A stretch of 64,000 nucleotides of DNA from DASRJG01 sp964647625 (GTDB lineage: Bacteria; Acidobacteriota; Polarisedimenticolia; Polarisedimenticolales; DASRJG01), in NCBI GenBank assembly GCA_964647625.1, contig CAZYHZ010000014.1, positions 1 through 64,000 on the forward strand. The letters run 5' to 3'. Of this stretch, positions 16,966 to 26,170 are shown piece by piece. Numbering within the stretch: position 1 is the stretch's first letter; every line of letters starts with the position of its first letter. The notes below the pieces were generated by a model. The model was not told the DNA's origin. It saw only the letters and a program-made list of their open reading frames with translations, and searched no databases. The translations under genes were made by a program, and so were the position numbers.

Positions 16966-17230
16966 ATGGGACGCTCCAAAAGCGGCCGAGAACATAAGGA
17001 AACACCGAGTCTCCTTCGAAGAAGCGTTGACGGTCTTCGCCGACCCGTTGAATCTGCTGCTTCCGGATCCCGACCACGGCGTTCTCGAAAGGCGGTATCT
17101 TCTTCTCGGAATGTCCAATCGGCAGAGGCTGCTGGTCGTAGCCTTTGCGGAACGGCCTCCTCGCACCCGCCTCATCTCCGCGCGGCGGGCGGAACGGAGG
17201 GAGCGGACGAAGTATGAAGAAGAACGCTAG
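16949..17230 (+). CDS. brnT: BrnT family type II toxin
   Basis: A 93-aa protein with the BrnT signature: FEWDAPKAAENIRKHRVSFEEA at the start (RelE-like ribonuclease fold with conserved W-D-x-x-K-N and K-H), then DHGVLERRYLLLG and RLISARRAERRERTKYEE near the end. BrnT is a ribosome-independent RNase neutralised by BrnA. The start is GTG 16949 within the previous gene; the downstream antitoxin gene overlaps by 17 bp, the usual toxin-first order. Confidence 0.9.
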   Translation: MGYRFEWDAPKAAENIRKHRVSFEEALTVFADPLNLLLPDPDHGVLERRYLLLGMSNRQRLLVVAFAERPPRTRLISARRAERRERTKYEEER

Positions 17231-17450
17231 TCGGAGCCGCAGCACCAAACGCCGCGACACGATGCGGGCCCATTATGATTTCTCACACGCGAAGCGTGGG
17301 ACGACGGCAGCCCGGTACGCGCGAGGCGCAAATGTCGTCGTCGTTGATCCATCGGTGATGGACGTGTTTCCGGACAGCAAGACGGTGAACGACGCTCTTC
17401 GCGCTTTGGCTCCGGTCCTCCGACAGACGCGGCGGCGCCGAAGCGCCTGA
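17214..17450 (+). CDS. BrnA-type antitoxin
   Basis: A 78-aa basic protein starting MKKNASRSRSTKRRDTM. The core HYDFSHAKRGTTAARYARG, followed by VVVDPSVMDVFPDSKTVNDAL, resembles BrnA/ribbon-helix-helix antitoxins that bind the toxin and auto-repress their promoter. Its position overlapping brnT supports the role; no other antitoxin candidate is next to brnT. Confidence 0.75.
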   Translation: MKKNASRSRSTKRRDTMRAHYDFSHAKRGTTAARYARGANVVVVDPSVMDVFPDSKTVNDALRALAPVLRQTRRRRSA

Positions 17451-17480
17451 CGAACCGCCGACGCCGACCGTCCCCGCCCG

Positions 17481-17573
17481 CTACGGCTTCGCGACCGTCT
17501 CGATGACCTCGTCCATTCGCGACAGCTCGATCTTCGCCGGCTCGATCTCGTCGTGGATGAAGCTGCATTCGAA
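17481..17573 (-). pseudogene. Remnant of ABC substrate-binding gene 3' end, copy B
   Basis: The minus strand encodes 30 codons plus stop, ending SFIHDEIEPAKIELSRMDE and then VIETVAKP. The intact gene ends SFIPDEIEPAKIDLARMDE and then ILKTVAKP; 21 of 30 residues match by my alignment. The stop codon is retained. The divergence shows it is not a recent exact duplication but derives from a related gene or an old event. Confidence 0.75.
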
Positions 17574-17602
17574 CACTCGTCGAGGCTCGCAGGTCCCGAA
17601 GC

Positions 17603-17631
17603 TTGACAAGTGTTACCTCCGGAGGTAACAT
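17603..17631 (+). promoter_or_regulatory. Sigma-70-type promoter with embedded 18-bp palindrome operator
   Basis: TTGACA (17603-17608), a 17-base spacer and TAACAT (17626-17631) form a near-consensus promoter. The spacer and first bases of the -10 hold the perfect palindrome GTTACCTCCGGAGGTAAC (17612-17629), whose right half also supplies GGAGG for translation. An auto-repressor bound here would block both polymerase and ribosome access; the HTH protein encoded downstream is the obvious candidate. Confidence 0.7.
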
Positions 17632-17637
17632 TATGCG

Positions 17638-17832
17638 ATGGGGAAGGTGCGCCGTGGCGGGTACGTCTTCATCACGTGGAAGAGCGATCATCCGCCGCGG
17701 CATGTCCATGTCTATCGTGATGACAAACTGGTGCTCAAATGGGACCTGGAGAATCGGCTTGCGATGCGGGGAGAGGCAACCCACAGAATCATCGCATTGA
17801 TCGACGAGCTCGAAGCTGAAGGTGCGCTATGA
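17638..17832 (+). CDS. DUF4160 protein, putative toxin-antitoxin partner
   Basis: A 64-aa protein with the DUF4160 layout: YVFITWKSDHPPRHVHVYRD (the His-x-His cluster), then LENRLAMRGEATHRIIALI. Such proteins are nearly always paired with DUF2442-type genes in presumed toxin-antitoxin operons. It overlaps the next gene by ATGA (17829-17832) and starts just after a palindrome-bearing promoter. Confidence 0.85.
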   Translation: MGKVRRGGYVFITWKSDHPPRHVHVYRDDKLVLKWDLENRLAMRGEATHRIIALIDELEAEGAL

Positions 17833-18296
17833 AAATCCGATCTGTTGTCCCTAACGCTCGACGGAGGGTGTTCGAGGTTCGAACGTCCACTCAAACGCTT
17901 CCGTTTCCTTATGTGAAGGCGTTTCCTCGCCCGACCCCGGATGACTCGGTCGCGCAGGTTTATGTCGATAAGGAATTGGCGAGAGAGGGCTTCACCTTCG
18001 TGCTGGAGTCCGGGAGAGAAGGGACCGTTCACATCGAACAAGTTCTCGAATACAACCAGGATCCAGATTTCCTTCGGGACTCGCTGCTTTACAAGCTGAC
18101 GATCGAAGTACAAAAGCGTGTCCGGGCGTCGCGACTGTCAAAACGCGAGATCATCCGGAGACTCGGCACCTCCGCGTCACAGTTCTACAGGCTGCTGGAT
18201 CAGAAGAATTACAGAAAATCTGTCGATCAGCTGCTCTCGCTCCTTCACATTCTGGATTGTGACGTCGACTTGGTCGTGCGCAGTAAGACTGCCTGA
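17829..18296 (+). CDS. DUF2442-like protein with C-terminal helix-turn-helix, putative antitoxin/autorepressor
   Basis: A 155-aa protein. The N-terminal part (VYVDKELAREGFTFVLESG) resembles the DUF2442-like partner of DUF4160. The C-terminal 60 residues read as an HTH: SKREIIRRLGTSASQFYRLLD with a recognition helix around SASQFYRL. It is coupled to DUF4160 and is the likely regulator of the 18-bp palindrome upstream. It ends 2 bases before the stop of the convergent substrate-binding gene. Confidence 0.75.
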   Translation: MKIRSVVPNARRRVFEVRTSTQTLPFPYVKAFPRPTPDDSVAQVYVDKELAREGFTFVLESGREGTVHIEQVLEYNQDPDFLRDSLLYKLTIEVQKRVRASRLSKREIIRRLGTSASQFYRLLDQKNYRKSVDQLLSLLHILDCDVDLVVRSKTA

Positions 18297-18298
18297 CG

Positions 18299-19374
18299 CT
18301 AAGGTTTCGCCACCGTCTTCAAGATCTCGTCCATCCGTGCGAGGTCGATCTTCGCCGGTTCGATCTCGTCGGGGATGAAGCTGCGGTCGAGCAGTTCGTC
18401 GAGCGGGACGCGCTTCGTCAGAAAGTTCAGGCTGATCCCCATGTCCATGATCTTCTGGATCTCGGCGTCCTGCGGGCGCAGGTTGATGAAGGTGACGCGG
18501 TCGCGCGGCTGAGTGAGCACGTAATTCATGAGCGCGCGATTGACTCCGAAATAGGGTGAGACGAGCTGTGCCGCTTCCTCGCGGTTCTTCTGGGCCCACT
18601 CGCCCGACGCGACGATGCCGCGGACCAAATCGCGGACGATGTCGGGCTGCTCCTTGATGAGCTTTTCGTGGACGACCAGGCAGCACGAGATGTAGTTCGG
18701 CCAGACGTCCTTGGCGTAGTAGAGGACGCGGCCGTAGCCCTCCATCTCGGCCTTGCCGCAGAACGGCTCGGCGACGATGAAGCCGTCGATGGCCTTGGCC
18801 GAAAGCGCGGCGGGCATGTCGGGCGGAGGGAGCACGACCACCTTGAGCTCGCCGGGGGTCACGCCCTGATCGCGCATCATCGTGGTCAGGAAGAAGTTCT
18901 CGTTGCTGAACGGGCTCGGGATCGCGATCGTCTTGCCGCGCATGTCGCGTAACGATTTGGCCGGGTCTTCTTTACGGATCGTCAGCTGCGAGCCGTCGCG
19001 GTGCCCGAGACAGGCGATGCGGATCGGCGCCCCCTGCTCGCGCATCTTCATCGCGAGGGGCACGGTGACGAATCCGGCCATGAGCTTTCCGGTCTTGAGC
19101 GCCTCGACGATCGAGGGGAACTCGGCGAAGCGCATCGCGTCGAACTCGGTTCCTGTGGTGCTCGTCTTCGAGGCGTAGTCGGTGACGGGGCACGTCAGGT
19201 GGCAGGTCACCGGGATGAAGGCGACGGTCAGCGTCTGGCGTCCTCCCGTCGCGGCGCGGTGGAACTCTTCCTCGGTGTGCGGGCGCGGCTTGTGCAACGC
19301 GCGGTAACGGAGAGCGCACAGCAGAACGAACGCGGCGGCGAGCATCGCGATCGTCAGGAACGTCTGCCGTTTGA

Positions 19375-19378
<4 letters not shown>
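18299..19378 (-). CDS. ABC transporter substrate-binding protein, nitrate/sulfonate/taurine type
   Basis: A 359-aa periplasmic binding protein with N-terminal membrane or signal anchor (TFLTIAMLAAAFVLLCALRY). The mature part has the NMT1/SsuA-like fold: TLTVAFIPVTCHLTCPVTD, LKTGKLMAGFVTVPLAMKM, KTIAIPSPFSNENFF and IDGFIVAEPFCGKAE. Ligand specificity cannot be read directly. It overlaps the ATPase gene by 4 bp. Its 3' end is the junction with the cassette array: two decayed copies of the same C-terminal codons lie downstream. Confidence 0.9.
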
Positions 19379-20137
<759 letters not shown>

Positions 20138-20148
<11 letters not shown>

Positions 20149-20923
20149 AGCCCCACCGCACGCTGGAGATGCGCGTCAGCCGCAGGAGCAGCCGGTCGAT
20201 CGCCACGCCGAGCAGACCGATCACGATCATGCCGACGACGACGAGGTCGGGGCGAAGCTGGTTGCGGGCGTCCCAGATGAGAAAGCCCAGTCCGTCGCGG
20301 CCGGCGATCATCTCCGCCGCGACGACGACGACCCACGAGAGCCCGGCGGTCACGCGGAGCGCGGTGATGACCTGCGGCATGATCGCCGGAATCGTCACCT
20401 GCGTCAGGAACTCGACGCCGTGGAACTCGTAGTCCTGCGCGATACGGAAATAGACGGCCGGGACCGTCGCGACGGCGGCGCTCGTCGCCAGCACCATGGG
20501 GAAGAAGGCCGTCATGAAGATGAGGAAGATCGACGGCACGTCGCCGATGCCGAACCACAGGATGGCGAAGGGAATCCATGCGAGCGGCGAGAGGCTCCGG
20601 AAGAAGTTGACCGCGGGAAGGAGCGCCAGGCGTGCGCGCAGCTTCAGCCCGAGCCACAGGCCGATCGGAGTGCCCAATCCGACGGCCAGGCCGAACCCCG
20701 TCGAGACGCGGAACAGCGACGCGACGATGTCGTCCCCCAGGCGCCCGGCGCGGACCGCTTCGACAAACCCCCGCGCGACGGCGGCCGGGGACGGAAACGC
20801 GGACTCGGGAAACAGCTTCAGGGCGGAGAGCGCCGCCCAGGCCAGCAGCCCGACGCCCGCGACGGCGACCGGAAGCGCGAAAGACCTCTCCGTCCCGGGC
20901 GGGGACGCGCTCGTATTCGACAC
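20138..20923 (-). CDS. ABC transporter permease (SsuC/TauC/NrtB type)
   Basis: A 261-aa inner-membrane protein with six predicted helices and the EAA-type coupling motif around RVTAGLSWVVVVAAEMIAGRDG, characteristic of BPD-type permeases for sulfonate, taurine or nitrate. It is the first gene of the three-gene operon and ends within the start of the ATPase gene. Confidence 0.95.
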
Positions 20924-20962
20924 GGTGGCCTCGTAGAGGTCCGGTAGCTTATCGCGACTCCG

Positions 20963-23524
20963 TCACGGACAGGTCGCGCTGGTCCTCGGAACGGTCGGAA
21001 CGCCGTTCGTCTCCTGCGAGCCGAACGTTCCGCGGCCGCAGTTGTTCCCACCCTGGACGAGGTACCAGAAGGCGTCGCCGGCACCCGGATCGTCGGCGTC
21101 CGTCGACTGGTTGGACGACGTGCCGTTGTCGATGCAGATCTCGTCGGCGCCGCCGGGCCCGACGGGAAGCTGGCTGACGCGGCCGCGCAGCACCGCGGAC
21201 CACAGGGAACCCGGCGCGGCGTCCCACGCAATCGTTGCGACGCCCGCGGCCATCGTGACCGTCACGCCGTTGTCGACCTCGGCGGGCGGCGGGGCACCGA
21301 CGCCGGAGCAGACGCCGCCGGTGCAGACGTCTCCGGTCGTGCAGACGTTGGCGTCGTCGCACGTCGTTCCGTCCGGAAGGCTCGGGTTCGAGCAACCGGC
21401 GGAGGAGTCGCACGTGCCGGCGTCGTGGCACTGGTCGATCGGAGCGCACGTGATCGGGTTTCCGGGCTGGCAGGCCCCGGAGACGCAGGCGTCGTTTGCG
21501 GTGCACACGTTCCCGTCGTTGCACGAAGTCCCGTCGGCTGCGGCCGGATTCGAGCAAGCTCCGGTGGCGCCATCGCAAGTCCCAGCGAGGTGGCACTCGT
21601 CGCTCGGCGTGCACACCACGGGTGTGCCCGTGCACGTGCCGCCCTGGCAGGTGTCTGGCGACGTGCACAGCGCGCCGTCGTTGCACGGCGTGCCGTTCGG
21701 GGCCGCCGGGCTCGAGCAGGCACCGGTCGCAGAATTGCACGTGCCGGGCTGGTGACAGGCGTCGCTGGCTGTGCAAATCACCGGGCTGGCGCCGATACAG
21801 ACGCCCGACTGACAGGTGTCGGTCTGCGTGCAGGCGTTGTTGTCGTTGCAGAGCGTGCCGTCGAACGCGACCGGGTTCGAGCACGCTCCCGTCGACGTAT
21901 TGCACGTTCCCGCCTGGTGGCACTGATCGTGCGCCGTGCAGACGACCGGATTGGCTCCGGTGCAGGCGCCCGACTGGCACGTGTCGGTCTGGGTGCACGC
22001 GTTGCCGTCGTTGCAGGGGCTGCCGTTCACCTTCGCGGGGCTGGTGCACGCCCCGGTGGCCGGCTGGCAGACGCCGGCGTCGTGGCACTGATCGCTCGGC
22101 GTGCAGACCACCGGCGAGCCCGGGACGCAAGCGCCGGAGCTGCACGCGTCGCCGACGGTGCACGCCGAGTTGTCCGAACAGGCCGTGCCGTTCGCCGCGC
22201 CGCCGCACACTCCGGGCGTGAGCGTGGACGCGGAAATCGACGAGGGCCCCCCCGGCGGCGTCGACGGCTTGAAGTAATCCAGCGAGATCGTCGAGGTGCC
22301 CGGCGGCTGGTTGGCGTCGAACCGGAAGTTGTAGAGCGTCCCCCACCGAAGCGCGTTCGCCATCGTGTTCGTCGCGTACGGGGTGGTGGTCCAGCTCACC
22401 GAGCCGGCGGTGACCGTCGGCGTCCAGTCGGTCCCGTCGTAGATCTCGGCGGGGACGCTGCTCGCGTAGTCCACGTCGTGGAACCCGACGTTCGTGACCG
22501 TGGTGCCCGGGGGCAGCGGAACCGTGAAGGCTTGCGCCCCTCGATTGTTGGTGAAGTTCTGAACGGCGTACTCGTAGTGGTACAAGCCTCCGCCGAGCGA
22601 GGTCACCTTCGCGCCCAGGATGAACAGACCCTCGCTCGCCCCGATCTGGGTCTCGACGACGGTCGCGTCGGCCGCTTTCCAGGCGTCGATGCCGGTTTTC
22701 TGCCTGACGACGCTCCCGGTCAAGGTCATGGTGTAGCTCGGACCGGCGCCGAACGTGCACGTGCGATACGACGAGTTGTTGGCGTTGTTCTTGAACATCG
22801 CGTCGTCGTGCGTGACGTATTGCGTCTCGGCGTAGTAAACCGCGCCGGAGTTCTGTGCAGGGTCGACGTCGGCCGTGTGCGCCTGGAGGCGCTTGTCGAT
22901 CGAGCTCGCTCCCGCCCGGGTCTCACGACTGTCGGGGAAGAGATAGACGCCGGTGTCCGGATTGACGTCGAGCTTGGGGCCGAGCCGGGTCTGGCTGCCG
23001 TTCAAGCTCGAGCTGTACGGGTCGGAGCAATTGACGCCGAGGTGGGTCCCGTCGGGGGCCGCGTTGCACGAGGTGGAGCAAACGGTCCCCTGGAGCGCGG
23101 TGAACCCGTGCTTCAGCCAGGACTGTCCGACCTGCTCGAAGCGGCCGTTCTTGAGGCGGAACAGGTTCTGGCCGATGACCGGGTGCTCGGCGATCCCGGA
23201 CTTCCAGTTCAACCAGCAGGAGCCCAGGTTGCAGGACGTCGTTCCGACCGAATACGCGACGATGTTGCCAACCGCCGCGTACGTCGACGAGTCCGGCATG
23301 TCACCCACGATGACGTCGGGGGCTTTGTTGGCGAACTTGCAGGTTCCCGCCGTGCAGCACGAGTTCGCGGTGCCGTTCGCGGATCCGTCGTCGCAATCCT
23401 CGCCGGCGTCGATCACGCCGTCGCCGCACGCGGCGGCAGCGGGTGCGATGGACAGGACGATCGCCACGAGCGCGATGAAGATCTTCTCGACCGAGACAAC
23501 ACGGTGGGTGTGAGCAAGCGTCAT
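20963..23524 (-). CDS. Giant secreted Cys-repeat protein with Cys-Pro C-terminal module
   Basis: An 853-aa exported protein. ATG 23524 with GGGGGAGT upstream starts a signal peptide (EKIFIALVAIVLSIAPAAAA) followed by CGDGVIDAGEDCDDG, a short Cys motif common in Myxococcota-like surface proteins. A beta-rich domain spans about 40-460; about six Dicty_CTDC-type repeats follow (CNDGNACTQTDTCQSGAC units, about 40 residues each). The terminal module has FWYLVQGGNNCGRGTFG and ends in ATCP. The Cys repeats probably form a rigid, disulfide-bonded stalk. The role is unknown, perhaps attachment or degradation. Confidence 0.85.
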   Translation of the reverse strand: MTLAHTHRVVSVEKIFIALVAIVLSIAPAAAACGDGVIDAGEDCDDGSANGTANSCCTAGTCKFANKAPDVIVGDMPDSSTYAAVGNIVAYSVGTTSCNLGSCWLNWKSGIAEHPVIGQNLFRLKNGRFEQVGQSWLKHGFTALQGTVCSTSCNAAPDGTHLGVNCSDPYSSSLNGSQTRLGPKLDVNPDTGVYLFPDSRETRAGASSIDKRLQAHTADVDPAQNSGAVYYAETQYVTHDDAMFKNNANNSSYRTCTFGAGPSYTMTLTGSVVRQKTGIDAWKAADATVVETQIGASEGLFILGAKVTSLGGGLYHYEYAVQNFTNNRGAQAFTVPLPPGTTVTNVGFHDVDYASSVPAEIYDGTDWTPTVTAGSVSWTTTPYATNTMANALRWGTLYNFRFDANQPPGTSTISLDYFKPSTPPGGPSSISASTLTPGVCGGAANGTACSDNSACTVGDACSSGACVPGSPVVCTPSDQCHDAGVCQPATGACTSPAKVNGSPCNDGNACTQTDTCQSGACTGANPVVCTAHDQCHQAGTCNTSTGACSNPVAFDGTLCNDNNACTQTDTCQSGVCIGASPVICTASDACHQPGTCNSATGACSSPAAPNGTPCNDGALCTSPDTCQGGTCTGTPVVCTPSDECHLAGTCDGATGACSNPAAADGTSCNDGNVCTANDACVSGACQPGNPITCAPIDQCHDAGTCDSSAGCSNPSLPDGTTCDDANVCTTGDVCTGGVCSGVGAPPPAEVDNGVTVTMAAGVATIAWDAAPGSLWSAVLRGRVSQLPVGPGGADEICIDNGTSSNQSTDADDPGAGDAFWYLVQGGNNCGRGTFGSQETNGVPTVPRTSATCP

Positions 23525-23675
23525 CACGGACTCCCCCGCGGAGGAAAAAACCCGCCTTGGCCCGAACGCAGTTTTTTCGCGGACGCTCGCCCCGTGAGCG
23601 TGCGCATCATCCCCGGCTCCTGAAACAATTAGATGATACGACCAATTTCCGGTTCGTAACTTAGTATTTGGACGG

Positions 23676-25541
23676 TTGGGGAGAGTGTTGAGCAGTCTCT
23701 GCCAGATCGGCGTCCCGACCGACGACCCGATGCTTCCGGTCGCCGGGACGGGAAAGCTCGCCGCGGTCAGGAAATCGAAGACCGGGCCCAGGCGCGCCGC
23801 GGTCCTCATCGCCGTGCAGGCGCTGATCGCCATTCACGTCACGCACTATCTGGTCGCGGGGCGAACCCTCTCCCCGGTCGAGCCGTCCGAATCGATGTAC
23901 ACGCTGGAGCTCGGCTACGTGAACGCCGGATTCCTCTTCTTCGCGGCCGCACTCCTCCTCACCCTGATCTTCGGCCGTTTCATCTGCGGGTGGGGCTGCC
24001 ACATCGTCGCCCTCCAGGATCTGTGCGCGTGGATGATGAAAAAGGTCGGGATCCGGCCCAGGCCCTTCCGATCGCGCTTCCTGGCGTTCGCGCCGCTCGT
24101 GCTGGCGTTCTACATGTTCGCGTGGCCGACGATTACGCGATGGCTAAGACCGTCGGGAGCGGCGTTTCCCGGGTTCAGCAATCATCTGCTGACGAACGAT
24201 TTGTGGGCGACGTTCCCCGGGCCGGTCGTCGCCGTGCTCACGCTGCTGACCTGCGGGTTCGCGGCGGTCTACTTTCTCGGGGCGAAGGGGTTCTGCACTT
24301 ACGGGTGTCCGTACGGGGCGTTGTTCGGCGCGGTGGACTACGCCTCCCCCGGCCGGATCGTCGTCAACGAGAGCTGCGAGCAGTGCGGCCACTGCAGCGC
24401 CACCTGCACGTCGAACGTTCGGGTCCATGAAGAGGTCAAGCTCTACGGCATGGTCGTCGATCCGGGATGCATGAAGTGCATGGACTGCGTCAGCGTCTGC
24501 CCGAAGCACGCGCTGCGCTTCTCGTTCGCGGCCCCGGCCGTTCTCAAGAAGAAGGCAGCGCCGCGCGCGAAACGTTACGACCTACCGCTATCCGAGGAGA
24601 TCCTCCTGGCCGCGGTCGCGGCGGTCACGACGGTGATCTTTCGCGGGCTTTACAACGGCCCCCCGCTGCTGATGGCGATCGGGCTCGGCGGCATCACGGC
24701 GTTCATCGTCCTCAAGCTGAGGCACCTGCTCGGCCGCTCGTCGGTGCACATCCAAAATCTGGAGCTGAAGTCGGCGGGCATCGTCAGCCGGACGGGCCGC
24801 GTCTTCGTCGCGCTCGCGATCGTGTGGCTTGCGTTCACCGGACACAGCGCGTTCGCGCAGTGGCACCGGGCTTGGGGGCGGCACTTCCTCGATCAGACCG
24901 AGGTCTCGCGCGCGGACGGTCTGAGCGGCGCCTTCCGCGACCGTCCGTTGTCGGAGCGACACCGTCATGCAGCCGCCGAAGCGTTCCGGCACTTCTCGCT
25001 CGCGGACCGCTTCGGATTGATCGGCGTCGTCGAGGTGAAAAACGGCCTCGCGTGGTGCCATGTCTTGCGGGGCGAGCTCGACCAGGCGGAACGTGATGCC
25101 AGAGACGCGATCGCGATCGCGCCCACGGATCCGGCGTTGAAGGAAAACCTGGCCGACATCGAGCGCGCGAAATCGCCATCTCCGGAGGCAAGGTTCGCTC
25201 GCGGGGAGGCCCTGGCGGAGGCCGGCAAGCTCGACGAAGCCGCGGCGGAGTTTCGCGCCTGCGTTGCGGCCGCGCCGGAGTCGGCCGCCGCGCAGTTCAA
25301 TCTCGGCGGCGTGCTCCGTCGCCTCGGCCGCAACGAGGGCGCGATCGCCGCACTTCGCCGTGCACGGGAGCTCGCCCCGCAAGATGCCGACGCCTGCGTC
25401 GAGCTGGGTCTGGCGTACAAGGCTGCCGGCGAAAACGCCGCGGCGATCGAGGCGTTCGAGGCGGCGATCCGGCTCGCCCCGGACAGCCCCGAATCGCGCG
25501 GCTACCTGCCCGAGCTCATCGAGCAGCTGAAGCGGAACTGA
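23676..25541 (+). CDS. NapH/CcoG-like polyferredoxin membrane protein fused to TPR domain
   Basis: A 621-aa protein. Five or so N-terminal membrane helices contain the CcoG/NapH motifs FICGWGCHIVALQD and GFCTYGCPYGALFG. Two ferredoxin clusters follow: CEQCGHCSATC and CMKCMDCVSVCP. Two more helices are followed by about 220 residues with TPR repeats (LDEAAAEFRACVAAAPESA, NEGAIAALRRARELAPQDA). It likely transfers electrons at the membrane and recruits partners through the TPR part. The TPR fusion is atypical for NapH or CcoG. The start is uncertain: TTG 23676, GTG 23685 or ATG 23730. Confidence 0.85.
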   Translation: MGRVLSSLCQIGVPTDDPMLPVAGTGKLAAVRKSKTGPRRAAVLIAVQALIAIHVTHYLVAGRTLSPVEPSESMYTLELGYVNAGFLFFAAALLLTLIFGRFICGWGCHIVALQDLCAWMMKKVGIRPRPFRSRFLAFAPLVLAFYMFAWPTITRWLRPSGAAFPGFSNHLLTNDLWATFPGPVVAVLTLLTCGFAAVYFLGAKGFCTYGCPYGALFGAVDYASPGRIVVNESCEQCGHCSATCTSNVRVHEEVKLYGMVVDPGCMKCMDCVSVCPKHALRFSFAAPAVLKKKAAPRAKRYDLPLSEEILLAAVAAVTTVIFRGLYNGPPLLMAIGLGGITAFIVLKLRHLLGRSSVHIQNLELKSAGIVSRTGRVFVALAIVWLAFTGHSAFAQWHRAWGRHFLDQTEVSRADGLSGAFRDRPLSERHRHAAAEAFRHFSLADRFGLIGVVEVKNGLAWCHVLRGELDQAERDARDAIAIAPTDPALKENLADIERAKSPSPEARFARGEALAEAGKLDEAAAEFRACVAAAPESAAAQFNLGGVLRRLGRNEGAIAALRRARELAPQDADACVELGLAYKAAGENAAAIEAFEAAIRLAPDSPESRGYLPELIEQLKRN

Positions 25542-25556
25542 ACGCGCTCGCCGGCG

Positions 25557-26057
25557 CTAGTGGTTCGCGCCGGCCTTCATCTTGGCCAGCATCTCGTCCT
25601 GACCGCGCTTCATGTCCGCCTGCGAGACGTTCTTGACGTGCTGGGCGAGCATCCACGTGTGGCCGTACGGGTCCTGGAGACGGCCGGTGCGATCGCCCCA
25701 GAACATGTCGTCGAGAGGCATCACGATCTTCGCGCCGGCGTCGACGGCCCGCTTCCACGCCGCATCGACGTTGTTCACGTACATGTAGAACGTCACCGAG
25801 GTATCGCCCGACGAGCGCGGGCCCTTGTTTCCCATCTCCGGCATCTCGTCCTGGAGCATCACGCGCGAATCCCCGACGCGCATCTCCGCGTGCATGATCT
25901 TCCCGCCGGGCCCGGGCATGCGCATGATCTCCTCCGCTCCGAACGCCTTCTGATAGAAGGACAGAGCCGAGGCCGCCTCTCGAACGGTGATGTTGGGTGT
26001 GATCGTGTGGTAGCCGTCGGGAATCGCCTTGACCGTCGTTTCCACTGGATCCTCCAT
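25557..26057 (-). CDS. VOC (glyoxalase/PhnB-like) family protein
   Basis: A 166-aa protein with the PhnB-type layout: ITVREAASALSFYQKAFGAEE, then MHAEMRVGDSRVMLQDEMPE and a C-terminal RLQDPYGHTWMLAQHV. These form paired beta-alpha-beta-beta-beta units; the metal-binding Glu/His positions are partly present. PhnB-like members are often of unknown activity. It converges with the polyferredoxin gene, with 15 bases between the stops. Confidence 0.9.
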   Translation of the reverse strand: MEDPVETTVKAIPDGYHTITPNITVREAASALSFYQKAFGAEEIMRMPGPGGKIMHAEMRVGDSRVMLQDEMPEMGNKGPRSSGDTSVTFYMYVNNVDAAWKRAVDAGAKIVMPLDDMFWGDRTGRLQDPYGHTWMLAQHVKNVSQADMKRGQDEMLAKMKAGANH

Positions 26058-26170
26058 TCGTTGAGAGAGTTGAGAGTCGAGAGTCGAGCGTAGACCCCCG
26101 ACACCGGCCCGGCAAACGATGGGCAGGGCAACAATTTCGTCGTACCTTTCCCGGCTCGAAAGGGGCTTCA

